A DNA stretch of 64,000 nt, from NCBI RefSeq assembly GCF_035046485.1, contig NC_085138.1, positions 271,727,694-271,791,693 on the forward strand, written 5' to 3'. Of the stretch, positions 10,760-23,974 are shown in pieces. The notes beneath the pieces were generated by a model. The model worked only from the letters and a program-made list of their open reading frames with translations. It was not told the DNA's origin and searched no databases. The DNA comes from Aedes albopictus. Lineage: Eukaryota; Arthropoda; Insecta; Diptera; Culicidae. A program made the position numbers and the translations under genes. Positions within the stretch are counted from its first letter, which is position 1. The number at the start of each line of letters is the position of its first letter.

Positions 10760-12780
10760 TCTGCGAATCTTTAGGGATTTTCATGGATTATTTAAATATT
10801 TTTCATAAAGCGATTCACTTCTATGTATGGTTGAGAATATTTTCTATACTTGTTAGAATAATGCCCAGATGACTGGGAATTTCTGAGAATCTTTAGGGAT
10901 TTTCAGGGATTATTTAAATATTTTTCATAAAGCGATTCACTTCTATGTATGGTTGAGAATATTTTCTATACTTGTTAGAATAATACCCAGATGACTGGGA
11001 ATTTCTGAGAATCTTTAGGGATTTTCATGGATTATTTAAATACTTTTCATAAAGCTATTCACTTCTATGTATGGTTGAGAATATTTTCTATACTTGTTAG
11101 AATAATACCCAGATGACTGGGAATTTCTGAGAATCTTTAGGGATTTTCAGGGATTATTTAAATATTTTTCATAAAGCGATTCACTTCTATGTATGGTTGA
11201 GAATATTTTCTATACTTGTTAGAAAAAACCCAGATGACTGGGAATTTCTGAGAATCTTTAGGGATTTTCATGGATTATTTAAATATTTTTCATAAAGCGA
11301 TTCACTTCTATGTATGGTTGAGAATATTTTCTATACTTGTTAGAATAATACCCAGATGACTGGGAATTTCTGAGAATCTTTAGGGATTTTCAGGGATTAT
11401 TTAAATATTTTTCATAAAGCTATTCACTTCTATGTATGGTTGAGAATATTTTCTATACTTGTTAGAAAAAAACCCAGATGACTGGGAATTTCTGAGAATC
11501 TTTAGGGATTTTCAGGGATTATTTAAATATTTTTCATAAAGCGATTCACTTCTATGTATGGTTGAGAATATTTTCTATACTTGTTAGAATAATGCCCAGA
11601 TGACTGGGAATTTCTGAGAATCTTTAGGGATTTTCAGGGATTATTTAAATATTTTTCATAAAGCGATTCACTTCTATGTATGGTTGAGAATATTTTCTAT
11701 ACTTGTTAGAAAAAACCCAGATGACTGGGAATTTCTGAGAATCTTTAGGGATTTTCAGGGATTATTTAAATATTTTTCATAAAGCTATTCACTTCTATGT
11801 ATGGTTGAGAATATTTTCTATACTTGTTAGAATAATACCCAGATGACTGGGAATTTCTGAGAATCTTTAGGGATTTTCAGGGATTATTTAAATATTTTTC
11901 ATAAAGCGATTCACTTCTATGTATGGTTGAGAATATTTTCTATACTTGTTAGAATAAAACCCAGATGACTAGGAATTTCTGAGAATCTTTAGGGATTTTC
12001 AGGGATTATTTAAATATTTTTCATAAAGCTATTCACTTCTATGTATGGTTGAGAATATTTTCTATACTTGTTAGAATAATACCCAGATGACTGGGAATTT
12101 CTGAGAATCTTTAGGGATTTTCAGGGATTATTTAAATATTTTTCATAAAGCTATTCACTTCTATGTATGGTTGAGAATATTTTCTATACTTGTTAGAATA
12201 ATACCCAGATGACTGGGAATTTCTGAGAATCTTTAGGGATTTTCAGGGATTATTTAAATATTTTTCATAAAGCGATTCACTTCTATGTATGGTTGAGAAT
12301 ATTTTCTATACTTGTTAGAAAAAACCCAGATGACTGGGAATTTCTGAGAATCTTTAGGGATTTTCAGGGATTATTTAAATATTTTTCATAAAGCTTTTCA
12401 CTTCTATGTATGGTTGAGAATATTTTCTATACTTGTTAGAATAATGCCCAGATGACTGGGAATTTCTGAGAATCTTTAGGGATTTTCAGGGATTATTTAA
12501 ATATTTTTCATAAAGCGATTCACTTCTATGTATGGTTGAGAATATTTTCTATACTTGTTAGAAAAAACCCAGATGACTGGGAATTTCTGAGAATCTTTAG
12601 GGATTTTCAGGGATTATTTAAATATTTTTCATAAAGCTTTTCACTTCTATGTATGGTTGAGAATATTTTCTATACTTGTTAGAATAATGCCCAGATGACT
12701 GGGAATTTCTGAGAATCTTTAGGGATTTTCAGGGATTATTTAAATATTTTTCATAAAGCGATTCACTTCTATGTATGGTT
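10760..12780 (+). repeat. Block duplication inside the 122-bp satellite, copy 1
   Basis: Rare variants recur at a constant offset of 3770 bp: TACTTTTCAT at 11041 and 14811, a GAAAAAAACCC variant at 11464 and 15234, the ACTAGGAATTT variant at 11968 and 15738, and a GCTTTTC monomer at 12636 and 16406. Together they mark a ~2-kb block copied to about 14530-16550. Confidence 0.75.
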
Positions 12781-14529
12781 GAGAATATTTTCTATACTTG
12801 TTAGAAAAAACCCAGATGACTGGGAATTTCTGAGAATCTTTAGGGATTTTCAGGGATTATTTAAATATTTTTCATAAAGCTATTCACTTCTATGTATGGT
12901 TGAGAATATTTTCTATACTTGTTAGAATAAAACCCAGATGACTAGGAATTTCTGAGAATCTTTAGGGATTTTCAGGGATTATTTAAATATTTTTCATAAA
13001 GCTATTCACTTCTATGTATGGTTGAGAATATTTTCTATACTTGTTAGAATAATACCCAGATGACTGGGAATTTCTGAGAATCTTTAGGGATTTTCAGGGA
13101 TTATTTAAATATTTTTCATAAAGCTATTCACTTCTATGTATGGTTGAGAATATTTTCTATACTTGTTAGAATAAAACCCAGATGACTGGGAATTTCTGAG
13201 AATCTTTAGGGATTTTCAGGGATTATTTAAATATTTTTCATAAAGCTATTCACTTCTATGTATGGTTGAGAATATTTTCTATACTTGTTAGAATAATACC
13301 CAGATGACTGGGAATTTCTGAGAATCTTTAGGGATTTTCAGGGATTATTTAAATATTTTTCATAAAGCTATTCACTTCTATGTATGGTTGAGAATATTTT
13401 CTATACTTGTTAGAAAAAACCCAGATGACTAGGAATTTCTGAGAATCTTTAGGGATTTTCAGGGATTATTTAAATATTTTTCATAAAGCTTTTCACTTCT
13501 ATGTATGGTTGAGAATATTTTCTATACTTGTTAGAAAAAACCCAGATGACTGGGAATTTCTGAGAATCTTTAGGGATTTTCAGGGATTATTTAAATATTT
13601 TTCATAAAGCGATTCACTTCTATGTATGGTTGAGAATATTTTCTATACTTGTTAGAATAATGCCCAGATGACTGGGAATTTCTGAGAATCTTTAGGGATT
13701 TTCAGGGATTATTTAAATATTTTTCATAAAGCGATTCACTTCTATGTATGGTTGAGAATATTTTCTATACTTGTTAGAAAAAACCCAGATGACTGGGAAT
13801 TTCTGAGAATCTTTAGGGATTTTCAGGGATTATTTAAATATTTTTCGTGAAGCTATTCACTTCTATGTATGATTGAAAATATTTTCTATACTTGTTAGAA
13901 TAAAACCCAGATGACTGGGAATTTCTGAGAATCTTTAGGGATTTTCAGGGATTATTTAAATATTTTTCATGAAGCCATTCGCTTCTATGTATGATTGAGA
14001 ATATTTTCTATACTTGTTAGAATAATGCCCAGATGACTGGGAATTTCTGAGAATCTTTGGGGATTTTCAGGGATTATTTAAATATTTTTCATAAAGCTAT
14101 TCACTTCTATGTATGGTTGAGAATATTTTCTATACTTGTTAGAATAAAACCCAGATGACTGGGAATTTCTGAGAATCTTTAGGGATTTTCAGGGATTATT
14201 TAAATATTTTTCATAAAGCGATTCACTTCTATGTATGGTTGAGAATATTTTCTATACTTGTTAGAATAAACCCAGATGACTGGGAATTTCTGAGAATCTT
14301 TAGGGATTTTCAGGGATTATTTAAATATTTTTCATAAAGCTATTCACTTCTATGTATGGTTGAGAATATTTTCTATACTTGTTAGAAAAACCCAGATGAC
14401 TGGGAATTTCTGAGAATCTTTAGGGATTTTCAGGGATTATTTAAATATTTTTCATAAAGCGATTCACTTCTATGTATGGTTGAGAATATTTTCTATACTT
14501 GTTAGAAAAAACCCAGATGACTGGGAATT

Positions 14530-16550
14530 TCTGAGAATCTTTAGGGATTTTCATGGATTATTTAAATATTTTTCATAAAGCGATTCACTTCTATGTATGG
14601 TTGAGAATATTTTCTATACTTGTTAGAATAATGCCCAGATGACTGGGAATTTCTGAGAATCTTTAGGGATTTTCAGGGATTATTTAAATATTTTTCATAA
14701 AGCGATTCACTTCTATGTATGGTTGAGAATATTTTCTATACTTGTTAGAATAATACCCAGATGACTGGGAATTTCTGAGAATCTTTAGGGATTTTCATGG
14801 ATTATTTAAATACTTTTCATAAAGCTATTCACTTCTATGTATGGTTGAGAATATTTTCTATACTTGTTAGAATAATACCCAGATGACTGGGAATTTCTGA
14901 GAATCTTTAGGGATTTTCAGGGATTATTTAAATATTTTTCATAAAGCGATTCACTTCTATGTATGGTTGAGAATATTTTCTATACTTGTTAGAAAAAACC
15001 CAGATGACTGGGAATTTCTGAGAATCTTTAGGGATTTTCATGGATTATTTAAATATTTTTCATAAAGCGATTCACTTCTATGTATGGTTGAGAATATTTT
15101 CTATACTTGTTAGAATAATACCCAGATGACTGGGAATTTCTGAGAATCTTTAGGGATTTTCAGGGATTATTTAAATATTTTTCATAAAGCTATTCACTTC
15201 TATGTATGGTTGAGAATATTTTCTATACTTGTTAGAAAAAAACCCAGATGACTGGGAATTTCTGAGAATCTTTAGGGATTTTCAGGGATTATTTAAATAT
15301 TTTTCATAAAGCGATTCACTTCTATGTATGGTTGAGAATATTTTCTATACTTGTTAGAATAATGCCCAGATGACTGGGAATTTCTGAGAATCTTTAGGGA
15401 TTTTCAGGGATTATTTAAATATTTTTCATAAAGCGATTCACTTCTATGTATGGTTGAGAATATTTTCTATACTTGTTAGAAAAAACCCAGATGACTGGGA
15501 ATTTCTGAGAATCTTTAGGGATTTTCAGGGATTATTTAAATATTTTTCATAAAGCTATTCACTTCTATGTATGGTTGAGAATATTTTCTATACTTGTTAG
15601 AATAATACCCAGATGACTGGGAATTTCTGAGAATCTTTAGGGATTTTCAGGGATTATTTAAATATTTTTCATAAAGCGATTCACTTCTATGTATGGTTGA
15701 GAATATTTTCTATACTTGTTAGAATAAAACCCAGATGACTAGGAATTTCTGAGAATCTTTAGGGATTTTCAGGGATTATTTAAATATTTTTCATAAAGCT
15801 ATTCACTTCTATGTATGGTTGAGAATATTTTCTATACTTGTTAGAATAATACCCAGATGACTGGGAATTTCTGAGAATCTTTAGGGATTTTCAGGGATTA
15901 TTTAAATATTTTTCATAAAGCTATTCACTTCTATGTATGGTTGAGAATATTTTCTATACTTGTTAGAATAATACCCAGATGACTGGGAATTTCTGAGAAT
16001 CTTTAGGGATTTTCAGGGATTATTTAAATATTTTTCATAAAGCGATTCACTTCTATGTATGGTTGAGAATATTTTCTATACTTGTTAGAAAAAACCCAGA
16101 TGACTGGGAATTTCTGAGAATCTTTAGGGATTTTCAGGGATTATTTAAATATTTTTCATAAAGCTTTTCACTTCTATGTATGGTTGAGAATATTTTCTAT
16201 ACTTGTTAGAATAATGCCCAGATGACTGGGAATTTCTGAGAATCTTTAGGGATTTTCAGGGATTATTTAAATATTTTTCATAAAGCGATTCACTTCTATG
16301 TATGGTTGAGAATATTTTCTATACTTGTTAGAAAAAACCCAGATGACTGGGAATTTCTGAGAATCTTTAGGGATTTTCAGGGATTATTTAAATATTTTTC
16401 ATAAAGCTTTTCACTTCTATGTATGGTTGAGAATATTTTCTATACTTGTTAGAATAATGCCCAGATGACTGGGAATTTCTGAGAATCTTTAGGGATTTTC
16501 AGGGATTATTTAAATATTTTTCATAAAGCGATTCACTTCTATGTATGGTT
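14530..16550 (+). repeat. Block duplication inside the 122-bp satellite, copy 2
   Basis: This is the second copy of the 10760-12780 block. The match ends near 16570, where this copy has the variant TTAAAATAATACCC and the first copy has AAAAAACCC. Confidence 0.75.
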
Positions 16551-19500
16551 GAGAATATTTTCTATACTTGTTAAAATAATACCCAGATGACTGGGAATTT
16601 CTGAGAATCTTTAGGGATTTTCAGGGATTATTTAAATATTTTTCATAAAGCGATTCACTTCTATGTATGGTTGAGAATATTTTCTATACTTGTTAGAAAA
16701 AACCCAGATGACTGGGAATTTCTGAGAATCTTTAGGGATTTTCAGGGATTATTTAAATATTTTTCATAAAGATTTTCACTTCTATGTATGGTTGAGAATA
16801 TTTTCTATACTTGTTAGAATAATGCCCAGATGACTGGGAATTTCTGAGAATCTTTAGGGATTTTCAGGGATTATTTAAATATTTTTCATAAAGCGATTCA
16901 CTTCTATGTATGGTTGAGAATATTTTCTATACTTGTTAGAAAAAACCCAGATGACTGGGAATTTCTGAGAATCTTTAGGGATTTTCAGGGATTATTTAAA
17001 TATTTTTCATAAAGCGATTCACTTCTATGTATGGTTGAGAATATTTTCTATACTTGTTAGAAAAAACCCAGATGACTGGGAATTTCTGAGAATCTTTAGG
17101 GATTTTCAGGGATTATTTAAATATTTTTCATAAAGCGATTCACTTCTATGTATGGTTGAGAATATTTTCTATACTTGTTAGAAAAAACCCAGATGACTGG
17201 GAATTTCTGAGAATCTTTAGGGATTTTCAGGGATTATTTAAATATTTTTCATAAAGCTATTCACTTCTATGTATGGTTGAGAATATTTTCTATACTTGTT
17301 AGAATAAAACCCAGATGACTAGGAATTTCTGAGAATCTTTAGGGATTTTCAGGGATTATTTAAATATTTTTCATAAAGCTATTCACTTCTATGTATGGTT
17401 GAGAATATTTTCTATACTTGTTAGAATAATACCCAGATGACTGGGAATTTCTGAGAATCTTTAGGGATTTTCAGGGATTATTTAAATATTTTTCATAAAG
17501 CTATTCACTTCTATGTATGGTTGAGAATATTTTCTATACTTGTTAGAATAAAACCCAGATGACTGGGAATTTCTGAGAATCTTTAGGGATTTTCAGGGAT
17601 TATTTAAATATTTTTCATAAAGCTATTCACTTCTATGTATGGTTGAGAATATTTTCTATACTTGTTAGAATAATACCCAGATGACTGGGAATTTCTGAGA
17701 ATCTTTAGGGATTTTCAGGGATTATTTAAATATTTTTCATAAAGCTATTCACTTCTATGTATGGTTGAGAATATTTTCTATACTTGTTAGAAAAAACCCA
17801 GATGACTGGGAATTTCTGAGAATCTTTAGGGATTTTCAGGGATTATTTAAATATTTTTCATAAAGCTATTCACTTCTATGTATGGTTGAGAATATTTTCT
17901 ATACTTGTTAGAATAAAACCCAGATGACTAGGAATTTCTGAGAATCTTTAGGGATTTTCAGGGATTATTTAAATATTTTTCATAAAGCTATTCACTTCTA
18001 TGTATGGTTGAGAATATTTTCTATACTTGTTAGAATAATACCCAGATGACTGGGAATTTCTGAGAATCTTTAGGGATTTTCAGGGATTATTTAAATATTT
18101 TTCATAAAGCTATTCACTTCTATGTATGGTTGAGAATATTTTCTATACTTGTTAGAATAAAACCCAGATGACTGGGAATTTCTGAGAATCTTTAGGGATT
18201 TTCAGGGATTATTTAAATATTTTTCATAAAGCTATTCACTTCTATGTATGGTTGAGAATATTTTCTATACTTGTTAGAATAATACCCAGATGACTGGGAA
18301 TTTCTGAGAATCTTTAGGGATTTTCAGGGATTATTTAAATATTTTTCATAAAGCTATTCACTTCTATGTATGGTTGAGAATATTTTCTATACTTGTTAGA
18401 ATAATACCCAGATGACTGGGAATTTCTGAGAATCTTTAGGGATTTTCAGGGATTATTTAAATATTTTTCATAAAGCGATTCACTTCTATGTATGGTTGAG
18501 AATATTTTCTATACTTGTTAGAAAAAACCCAGATGACTGGGAATTTCTGAGAATCTTTAGGGATTTTCAGGGATTATTTAAATATTTTTCGTGAAGCTAT
18601 TCACTTCTATGTATGATTGAAAATATTTTCTATACTTGTTAGAATAAAACCCAGATGACTGGGAATTTCTGAGAATCTTTAGGGATTTTCAGGGATTATT
18701 TAAATATTTTTCATGAAGCCATTCGCTTCTATGTATGATTGAGAATATTTTCTATACTTGTTAGAATAATGCCCAGATGACTGGGAATTTCTGAGAATCT
18801 TTGGGGATTTTCAGGGATTATTTAAATATTTTTCATAAAGCTATTCACTTCTATGTATGGTTGAGAATATTTTCTATACTTGTTAGAAAAAACCCAGATG
18901 ACTGGGAATTTCTGAGAATCTTTAGGGATTTTCAGGGATTATTTAAATATTTTTCATAAAGCGATTCACTTCTATGTATGGTTGAGAATATTTTCTATAC
19001 TTGTTAGAAAAAACCCAGATGACTGGGAATTTCTGAGAATCTTTAGGGATTTTCAGGGATTATTTAAATATTTTTCGTGAAGCTATTCACTTCTATGTAT
19101 GATTGAAAATATTTTCTATACTTGTTAGAATAAAACCCAGATGACTGGGAATTTCTGAGAATCTTTAGGGATTTTCAGGGATTATTTAAATATTTTTCAT
19201 AAAGCTATTCACTTCTATGTATGGTTGAGAATATTTTCTATACTTGTTAGAATAATACCCAGATGACTGGGAATTTCTGAGAATCTTTAGGGATTTTCAG
19301 GGATTATTTAAATATTTTTCATAAAGCTATTCAATTCACTTCTATGTATGGTTGAGAATATTTTCTATACTTGTTAGAATAATACCCAGATGACTGGGAA
19401 TTTCTGAGAATCTTTAGGGATTTTCAGGGATTATTTAAATATTTTTCATAAAGCGATTCACTTCTATGTATGGTTGAGAATATTTTCTATACTTGTTAGA

Positions 19501-20527
19501 AAAAACCCAGATGACTGGGAATTTCTGAGAATCTTTAGGGATTTTCAGGGATTATTTAAATATTTTTCATAAAGCTATTCACTTCTATGTATGGTTGAGA
19601 ATATTTTCTATACTTGTTAGAATAATGCCCAGATGACTGGGAATTTCTGAGAATCTTTAGGGATTTTCAGGGATTATTTAAATATTTTTCATAAAGCGAT
19701 TCACTTCTATGTATGGTTGAGAATATTTTCTATACTTGTTAGAAAAAACCCAGATGACTGGGAATTTCTGAGAATCTTTAGGGATTTTCAGAGGGATTAT
19801 TTAAATATTTTTCATAAAGCTATTCACTTCTATGTATGGTTGAGAATATTTTCTATACTTGTTAGAATAAAACCCAGATGACTAGGAATTTCTGAGAATC
19901 TTTAGGGATTTTCAGGGATTATTTAAATATTTTTCATAAAGCTATTCACTTCTATGTATGGTTGAGAATATTTTCTATACTTGTTAGAATAATACCCAGA
20001 TGACTGGGAATTTCTGAGAATCTTTAGGGATTTTCAGGGATTATTTAAATATTTTTCATAAAGCTATTCACTTCTATGTATGGTTGAGAATATTTTCTAT
20101 ACTTGTTAGAATAATACCCAGATGACTGGGAATTTCTGAGAATCTTTAGGGATTTTCAGGGATTATTTAAATATTTTTCATAAAGCTATTCACTTCTATG
20201 TATGGTTGAGAATATTTTCTATACTTGTTAGAATAAAACCCAGATGACTAGGAATTTCTGAGAATCTTTAGGGATTTTCAGGGATTATTTTAATATTTTT
20301 CATAAAGCTATTCACTTCTATGTATGGTTGAGAATATTTTCTATACTTGTTAGAATAAAACCCAGATGACTAGGAATTTCTGAGAATCTTTAGGGATTTT
20401 CAGGGATTATTTAAATATTTTTCATAAAGCTATTCACTTCTATGTATGGTTGAGAATATTTTCTATACTTGTTAGAATAATACCCAGATGACTGGGAATT
20501 TCTGAGAATCTTTAGGGATTTTCAGGG

Positions 20528-21280
20528 TGTCAGCGGAGTTTGGGCGGAAAGAATTAAGAAGCGGTCGGTTTTGATAGCGGTTTTGTATTGCTTCAAACTA
20601 GAATGTAAATTCAATGGTGAGTATAATGATTTGTTCATATAATTATTAACTTACAATTCGGTAGGCTTTTATTCTCCCACGCCCTCTCGGCTTGGTTCTA
20701 ACCTCTACCCGGGTTATAAACCTGGATCAAAATTCTTTGATATTATTTGATATTAACACTAATTAATGATTTCTTACTCTTTCTTTCTTTTCAGGTAACT
20801 ACGGCGGATCAAGGACTTTATCGGACTGACTGCAGACACGACCAGGACTAAACGCTACGTGGATAAATCAAGCAATTAGCATCTAACTATCTCGCGGACA
20901 AACCTGACTAACCTTATTCGGGCACACCCGTGGTGTGAACAAATTTCACCAACGTTCGACGCACTATTTCAACGAATTCAATTTCTCTGGTGTAGTTATC
21001 ACGCTTTTCCCGGACAGAACACTATTAAACGAACTCCTTCTAGCACTTAATCTTTAATTTAATTCACTTTACTGCCTGCTGTAACAGAGCCTAATTTTTC
21101 ACTTCTGTCTGCTTCGATGTGACAAACTAAAAGAAAGTATGACCGGATGTAGCGTTAACAAGACGTCATCTCCCTGGTGACGTCTGTCACTCGCGATGAA
21201 GCGACGCTTTGACAGCTGTCGCACCCCCTTCAGAATTGTGGATAGGCCGGGTTGCCAGCTTGCCGACTCCTGCGCCGACA
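20528..21280 (-). mobile_element. 3' LTR of a BEL/Pao retrotransposon
   Basis: Read on the minus strand, the LTR starts TGTCGGCGCA at 21280 and ends CTGACA at 20528 (753 bp, TG..CA). It is preceded by a polypurine tract CCGGGGGGAGAC (21281-21292). The plus-strand left border falls directly on 122-bp satellite sequence, so the element inserted into the satellite. The 5' half and other LTR would lie in or beyond the following gap. Confidence 0.75.
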
Positions 21281-21714
21281 GTCTCCCCCCGGTGAAGTCC
21301 GGAGTCCTCCGGAGTCTCACTCTTGTCTCGGAGGTCAAGCAGCGCCAACCGTGACACTGGTCTCACCACACTTTTCTGCCCAATCTTCACGACAGCCTGT
21401 CGATGTCGGCCGTCTGGATTCGAGATAGTGCGGATGATTCGTCCTCGCTCCCATCCGCTCCGCTTTGCCGGCTCCGCTACCATTACCAGGTCTCCAACAT
21501 CTAGGGTTCGGGTTTCATCGAACCACTTCGACTGCCGACGAATTACCGGCAGGTATTCCACCAACCAGCGTTTCCAGAAAGCGTCCAGCTGACGTTGGAT
21601 CAGTTCCCAGGATCTCCCCAGGATTTCTCGACGGACCAGTTCGACGGACTGGCTACGGATTGTAGCCGAATCCCCATCGAAGCAAGATTTTACACCATTT
21701 GAGCTCAGCACCAA
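21187..21714 (-). CDS. BEL/Pao polyprotein C-terminus (integrase tail), partial
   Basis: The open frame runs from the gap side to a stop at 21187, extending ~95 bp into the LTR. It shows FWKRWLVEYLPVIRRQSKW, then LDVGDLVMVAEP, GWERGRIIRTI, and RPVSRLALL. That order (W-x-RW-x-x-EYLP, VGDLV, W-x-x-GR-I, RPV-x-x-L-x-LL) is the diagnostic integrase C-terminal region of BEL/Pao elements. The N-terminal gag, protease, RT and integrase core are absent because of the gap. The fragment is uninterrupted, so the element may be young. It belongs to the retrotransposon, not the host. Confidence 0.8.
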   Translation of the reverse strand: MVLSSNGVKSCFDGDSATIRSQSVELVRREILGRSWELIQRQLDAFWKRWLVEYLPVIRRQSKWFDETRTLDVGDLVMVAEPAKRSGWERGRIIRTISNPDGRHRQAVVKIGQKSVVRPVSRLALLDLRDKSETPEDSGLHRGETVGAGVGKLATRPIHNSEGGATAVKASLHRE

Positions 21715-21750
21715 AAAATGGTTGGGTGTGAGCGCCTCTGCTTCTTCACT

Positions 21751-22250
21751 NNNNNNNNNNNNNNNNNNNNNNNNNNNNNNNNNNNNNNNNNNNNNNNNNN
21801 NNNNNNNNNNNNNNNNNNNNNNNNNNNNNNNNNNNNNNNNNNNNNNNNNNNNNNNNNNNNNNNNNNNNNNNNNNNNNNNNNNNNNNNNNNNNNNNNNNNN
21901 NNNNNNNNNNNNNNNNNNNNNNNNNNNNNNNNNNNNNNNNNNNNNNNNNNNNNNNNNNNNNNNNNNNNNNNNNNNNNNNNNNNNNNNNNNNNNNNNNNNN
22001 NNNNNNNNNNNNNNNNNNNNNNNNNNNNNNNNNNNNNNNNNNNNNNNNNNNNNNNNNNNNNNNNNNNNNNNNNNNNNNNNNNNNNNNNNNNNNNNNNNNN
22101 NNNNNNNNNNNNNNNNNNNNNNNNNNNNNNNNNNNNNNNNNNNNNNNNNNNNNNNNNNNNNNNNNNNNNNNNNNNNNNNNNNNNNNNNNNNNNNNNNNNN
22201 NNNNNNNNNNNNNNNNNNNNNNNNNNNNNNNNNNNNNNNNNNNNNNNNNN
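21751..22250. other. Assembly gap (500 N)
   Basis: A run of N separates a BEL/Pao coding fragment from an 89-bp satellite. The round length suggests a placeholder. The missing part of the BEL/Pao element probably lies here. Confidence 0.95.
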
Positions 22251-22530
22251 TAATGAATACTTGAGTTCACTGAGCTTACTCGAGGATTCTTGAAGAATTT
22301 GGTAATATTTCTAGATTTTTTATGATAACTGGGAATTTCTGGATTGCTGAGCTTAATCGAGGGCTCTTGAATAATTTTAGAGTTTTCCTCGATTTTACGA
22401 TATCTGAGGAATTCAGATGAATACCTGAGTTCACTGAGCTTGCTCGAGGATTCCTGAAGAATTTGAGAGCATTCCTGCATTTTTTATGATAACTTAGGAA
22501 TTGTAATGAATATCTGAGTTTGCTGAGATT
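22251..22530 (-). repeat. 89-bp satellite, inverted arm
   Basis: About three diverged monomers read on the minus strand relative to the array at 22531. They carry GAGTTCACTGAGCTTGCTCGAGGATTC and TTTTATGATAACT, the complements of boxes in the plus-oriented monomers. Confidence 0.7.
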
Positions 22531-23395
22531 GAATTCAAATAATTACCAGAATTCCCAGATCATCATAAAAATCAACAAATATTCCCAAATTCTTCAAGAA
22601 CCCTCAAGCAAGTTCATTGAAATCAAATATTCACCAAAAATTCCCAGATCATCATAAAAATCAACAAATATTCACAAATTCTTCATCAAACCCTCGAGTA
22701 AAATCATTCAACCCAACTATTCACCCAAATTCCCAGATCATCATAAAAATTTACAAATATTCAAAAATACTTCAAGAACCCTCGAGTTAAATCATTCAAC
22801 TCAACTATTCACCAAAATTCCCAGGTCATCATAAAAATCAACAAATATTCACAAATACTTCATGAACCCTCAAGCAAGCTCATTGAACTCAAATATTCAC
22901 CAGAATTCCCAGATCATCATAAAAATCAACAAATAATTCAACAAACCCTCGAGTAAAATCATTCAACTCAACTATTCACCGAAATTCCCAGGTCATCATA
23001 AAAATCATCAATTATTCACGAATACTTCAAAAACCCTCGAGCAAGCTCATTGAAATGAAATATACACCAGAATTCCCAGATCATCATAAAAATCAACAAA
23101 TATTCACAAATACTTCAAAAACGGTCGAGCAAGCTCATTGAACTCAAATATTCACCAGAACTCCCAGATCATCATAAAAATCAACAAATATTCACAAATA
23201 CTTCAAAAAACGGTCGAGCAGTCTGATTGAACCCAAATATTCACCAGAATTCCCAGATCATCATAAAAATCAACAAATATTCACAAATACTTCAACAAAC
23301 CCTCGAGTAAAATCATTCAACTCAACTATTCACCGAAATTCCTAGGTCATCATAAAAATCAACAAATTTCACAAATACTTCATGAACCCTCGAGC
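22531..23395 (+). repeat. 89-bp satellite array
   Basis: The period is 89 bp (TTCCCAGAT at 22552, 22641 and 22730). Each monomer carries CCCAGATCATCATAAAAAT, CAACAAATATTCACAAA and a CCCTCGAG..AAGCTCATTGAA box. About ten copies with several percent divergence continue into the next gap. Confidence 0.92.
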
Positions 23396-23974
23396 NNNNN
23401 NNNNNNNNNNNNNNNNNNNNNNNNNNNNNNNNNNNNNNNNNNNNNNNNNNNNNNNNNNNNNNNNNNNNNNNNNNNNNNNNNNNNNNNNNNNNNNNNNNNN
23501 NNNNNNNNNNNNNNNNNNNNNNNNNNNNNNNNNNNNNNNNNNNNNNNNNNNNNNNNNNNNNNNNNNNNNNNNNNNNNNNNNNNNNNNNNNNNNNNNNNNN
23601 NNNNNNNNNNNNNNNNNNNNNNNNNNNNNNNNNNNNNNNNNNNNNNNNNNNNNNNNNNNNNNNNNNNNNNNNNNNNNNNNNNNNNNNNNNNNNNNNNNNN
23701 NNNNNNNNNNNNNNNNNNNNNNNNNNNNNNNNNNNNNNNNNNNNNNNNNNNNNNNNNNNNNNNNNNNNNNNNNNNNNNNNNNNNNNNNNNNNNNNNNNNN
23801 NNNNNNNNNNNNNNNNNNNNNNNNNNNNNNNNNNNNNNNNNNNNNNNNNNNNNNNNNNNNNNNNNNNNNNNNNNNNNNNNNNNNNNNNNNNNNNNNNNNN
23901 NNNNNNNNNNNNNNNNNNNNNNNNNNNNNNNNNNNNNNNNNNNNNNNNNNNNNNNNNNNNNNNNNNNNNNNNNN
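23396..23974. other. Assembly gap (579 N)
   Basis: This N run follows the 89-bp satellite. Its non-round length suggests an estimated size. Confidence 0.95.

Larger units (their letters stand above)
6640..20527 (+). repeat. 122-bp satellite array, about 114 monomers
   Basis: The monomer period is 122 bp (for example the GATGACTGGG box at 6726, 6848 and 6970). Each monomer carries TATTTAAATATTTTTC, CACTTCTATGTATGGTTGAG, CTATACTTGTTAGAA and a dyad CCCAG-ATGA-CTGGG. Monomers are nearly identical and fall into recurring variants: GCTATTC, GCGATTC or GCTTTTC after CATAAA, and AATAATACCC, AATAATGCCC, AATAAAACCC or AAAAAACCC before the dyad. The first monomer is more diverged. The right side is cut by a BEL/Pao LTR at 20528. 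No reading frame of note exists. Confidence 0.97.

Noticed and set aside
6640..20527. CRISPR-like array
   Set aside because: The repeats are contiguous 122-bp monomers with no unique spacers, in a eukaryotic context.
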